From the NCBI GenBank assembly GCA_015680685.1, contig MNCI01000825.1, positions 118,173 to 182,172 of the forward strand: DNA of 64,000 nucleotides. Direction: 5' to 3'. The notes under the pieces were generated by a model. It was not told the origin of the DNA. It ran no database searches and worked only from the letters and a program-made list of their open reading frames with translations. The DNA is from Gnetum montanum (Eukaryota > Streptophyta > Gnetopsida > Gnetales > Gnetaceae). The first letter of the stretch is position 1; every line of letters starts with the position of its first letter. A program made the position numbers and the translations under genes. Of the stretch, positions 61,250 to 64,000 are shown one piece after another.

Positions 61250-62580
61250 TAGTTCTAGTAAGAATGGATCCAATGGCAAAGAAGGATCCAATGGCAAAGA
61301 AGGATCCAAAGGAGTAAGTCAAGGTAGGGATGTAGAAAAAAAACAAAATCATGATCATGGTCGTAATTGTCGAAGAGGTGGTAGCAGGCACCATGATGGT
61401 GTTAGTCCTTCTTCCTCTTCATCTTCGTCATCATCTTCTTCTTCTTCTAGCTCTAATCGTAATCGTAGGATGCAAAATCATGATGGAGGTGACCAAAATG
61501 ACCGAAAAGACAGAAATGATCGAAGGGACCATCGGGAAAAGCAAGATCAATGGCATAGACATTTAAGAGAGGTACATCACCATGAATGAAGGGGTAGTAA
61601 AGGGCATCGTAGGCACCATGATCATGGCCTCAATGAGCCTTTGCTTGCTTCTCGAAGTATGCTTAACATTACAAAGGTAGTACAAATTCTAATAAGGCAT
61701 GTGAAGGATAGTTGAATCAAAAGGCTAGACATGAAAAATATTCCTTGGTTTCAAGGAAGATATAACTTTGATCTGCAGAATCATCTTCAAGCTTTTCAAG
61801 ATGCATGTGCCTTATAGAACATAGAGAATGAGTGGCAAAAACTTAAGTTATTCCCAAGCACACTCATCAAAGAAGTAGAGAATTAGTATCGGTCCTTAGA
61901 GTTGGAATCTATTAGACAATGAAGTACCATGCTTAAGTTGTTTAATGATAAATATCAAACATACTCCAGAGTGTCCAACTTGAGAAAGAAAATCCAAGGA
62001 TGGAAACAAGGAATACATGAACCCTAGGATGTTGCCATTGGCTAATACTATTCCTTAATGCACAAATGTCCTAGCCATGATTATTCTCAACTAGATCAAC
62101 TTTGCCACATTGTATATGGGATTCAATCAGAAATGAGGAGAACCCTTGGTATCTATGCCCAAGGGTGGTTATCAGAATTAAGTACTCGTTAGATACAAAG
62201 ACTAATCGAGTAGGTAGCCAAAGAGGAGGGTGAATTAAGAAAAAGAGAAAGTGTAGAAGAATATAATTGTGATCCTTCCATTCGTAAGAGGGAGGTCCAA
62301 TTCTATGATAGTGAGGAATAATTTGCACCTAATGAGGTGGTGAATAGAAAAACCTTGCCCCTCCAAAAATTTCAATATGAAATTATGATCAAGGTTGATC
62401 AGTTTTGGAACTCCATGGATAGTAGATTTTAGGTTATCCTAAAAATTGTTAAAGAGTCCAAAGAATAAGGTAGTGATTGTGAGTGCAAGAGGTGCAAGGA
62501 AGTTGAACATGCATATCAAAAAGGTAAGGGCAAGATTGCTGCAATAGAGGAAGTTGTGAAAAGCAAATGAAATGATGATG
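61250..62580 (+). pseudogene. Gypsy gag, with a few stops
   Basis: Open segment at 61251-61588 is hydrophilic, with a GSNGKE repeat (18-bp units at 61262-61310), a run of 15 Ser, and His/Arg/Asp-rich sequence. After one stop it continues into a retrotransposon gag domain: IPWFQGRYNFDLQNHLQAF near 61740-61795, WQKLKLFPSTLI, LKLFNDKYQ and YSLMHKCPSHDYSQLDQ (to about 62100). A degraded zinc knuckle CKRCKEVEHAY lies near 62485-62515. Only scattered single stops interrupt it, so it is younger than the Copia pieces. Confidence 0.75.
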
Positions 62581-63289
62581 GTGGGTGTTACATCTACCAG
62601 TATGTACATCTTAAGGGATGTTACCCCATAGTGTCACATTTACAAGAGTCTGGGGTGTATGCTTTGAATCCATAACTAATACAAAGGTAAACATCTAGAA
62701 GATTACCTTATCCTTAAGGTAATTCTAGGTAGTTCCACTAGCAATAGCAATATTATCCCAGTGGAACTTCATCGTAACCATATGAGCAGTATCAATGGTG
62801 GGCAGCAACCACAATCATGGGCGTTGGCACCACCATGGCAGCAATACCCTTATAGATAACCTGATTCATATAGATACTATGTTTAGCAACCCTTGTCTCC
62901 ATGTGACTCCTCCAGTCATGTTTCTAATTTTCAATCTCACTACCACCCTTATGATTATTATTGAACTCATTCTCCACATGAAAGAAGGGATGCCACTTTT
63001 TATCCTTATCCCCCTCTTGTCCCTGCACATGTTCCTCCTCCAACTGCACAGCTACCACCTACTTCATCTATGCAGGGTGAACTACTAACTCAACCACAAC
63101 AACGCAATGCTAGTAGGGCTATTAGTCTACAATTGGATCATCAACCAAGTGGGTTAAATACTCAATCAAAGAAAAGACCTTTCTTTCAACCCTGTAGTCC
63201 ACCTTAGCCCTTAAATACACCCATGGTTGACAACTCTATCCCTCCATCTTCCTCTATATCAAATTCCTTTAAGTCCCCTTCAAATCAAA

Positions 63290-63660
63290 ATCCACCTAGG
63301 ATCCATACTGTGATGTTTACTCACACTATATGTGATTAGATCCCTATTGAAAACCTTCCCTAGAAATTAGCCCATCCTAGAAGTCCTCTCACTTATTTGT
63401 AGATTGTTGGGAATGAACCATGCAAAGCTCTTCTTGACTTAGGTTCTAGTGATTATTTAATTTCTTATGAGATGTACACTACATGGAACTTGTCTCCTCT
63501 CAAGAAGAGCAATATCAAATTAGAATTTGCAAATTAGTCCATCACTGTTCCATTAAGATTGGTAGAAGACATTGTGACCACTGTTTGTGGGTGCTCTTAT
63601 CTTACTGATTTCCTAGTGATCAAGGTGGAGAACTACAAAGCAGATTTCCATAAATCATCA
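63290..63660 (+). pseudogene. Gypsy aspartic protease, partial
   Basis: ALLDLGSSDYLISYEMY at about 63430-63480 carries the D-x-G-(S/A) protease motif in the DLGxS form seen in plant Gypsy elements. It is followed by PLRLVEDIVTTV and a YLTDFLVI strand. Homology fades after about 63660, and RT would lie beyond the window, if present. In-frame stops at 63340-63360 and 63535 show decay. Confidence 0.7.
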
Positions 63661-64000
63661 TGGGAAGAGCATGTCTTAGCACCATTGATGCAAGAATGGG
63701 CATCAAAGATCTTTCCCTGGAAATATCCAAAGAAACTGCATTCAAAAAGATTGAGAAGAAGTGAGTTCCATGTATTGCATACAACGGTACAAGGTGCAAT
63801 TGTGTGCAAAAACTCTAGGCCGTGAAACAAGCATCTATCTCTGCATGCAAGTAGTGTGCACTAAAAGTAGAAATCCAAAGGTGTCTGTATGTAGTAGCCA
63901 TAAAATAGGAGGGCACCCAGTGGCTGATCGCTGATTCTAAGAGTAGTACACTTTGCAAGGACCTAACTGAGAGCCTGACATGCACATATGTCATAGGCAT

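Overview
The window looks like nuclear DNA of a large-genome seed plant, most likely a gymnosperm. It is AT-rich and packed with nested, decayed plant retrotransposons (Ty1/Copia, Ty3/Gypsy, LINE, tRNA-derived SINE). It holds one host gene whose short exons are separated by introns of 14-17 kb. The species cannot be fixed from the sequence alone.

The host gene is a dihydropyrimidinase (PYD2, second step of uracil/thymine breakdown) on the minus strand, from about 54010 down to 4723. I traced 13 exons with GT-AG boundaries that join in frame into 527 codons, with a signal-peptide exon and all expected metal ligands. Exons form four clusters: 1-2 (53.7-54.0 kb), 3-8 (36.6-38.5 kb), 9-11 (22.1-22.6 kb) and 12-13 (4.7-5.5 kb). 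They are separated by intron 2 (15,153 bp), intron 8 (14,097 bp) and intron 11 (16,670 bp). Nearly everything else is transposon DNA.

Layout. 1-1045: 3' part of a Gypsy LTR. 1046-3890: unclassified repeat A, copy 1. 4.0-5.5 kb: SINE, poly(A) signal, exons 13-12. Intron 11: 5' part of a long LTR family with a LINE fragment inside it, a Copia deletion derivative (about 11.6-14.7 kb), then a long LINE (14.7-21.0 kb). Intron 8: repeat A copy 2, split by a 4.1 kb solo LTR with 5-bp target duplications and by a second long LINE (29.6-35.6 kb), plus a SINE. Intron 2: a 5'-truncated Copia, a plus-strand Copia carrying a 1.2 kb LINE-tail insertion, a minus-strand Copia fragment and a complete non-coding LTR element (48188-52410). 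Upstream of the gene: an old plus-strand LINE and at least two Gypsy elements whose LTRs lie head to head, with an 896-bp assembly gap.

The most unusual signal is in the LINEs. Their ORF2 does not stop after the reverse transcriptase and zinc-finger region, and I see no RNase H. It continues into a conserved tail that I do not recognise, in blocks: FELDC/GWMEVLELL, GLILAFW, a charged coiled coil, and a KCPYVVMNIN...AAAFV module. Parts of the tail occur in four places. One copy (43247-44491) is a tail-only insertion flanked by a perfect 15-bp target duplication, which is how a 5'-truncated LINE looks, so the tail appears to be part of the mobile unit.
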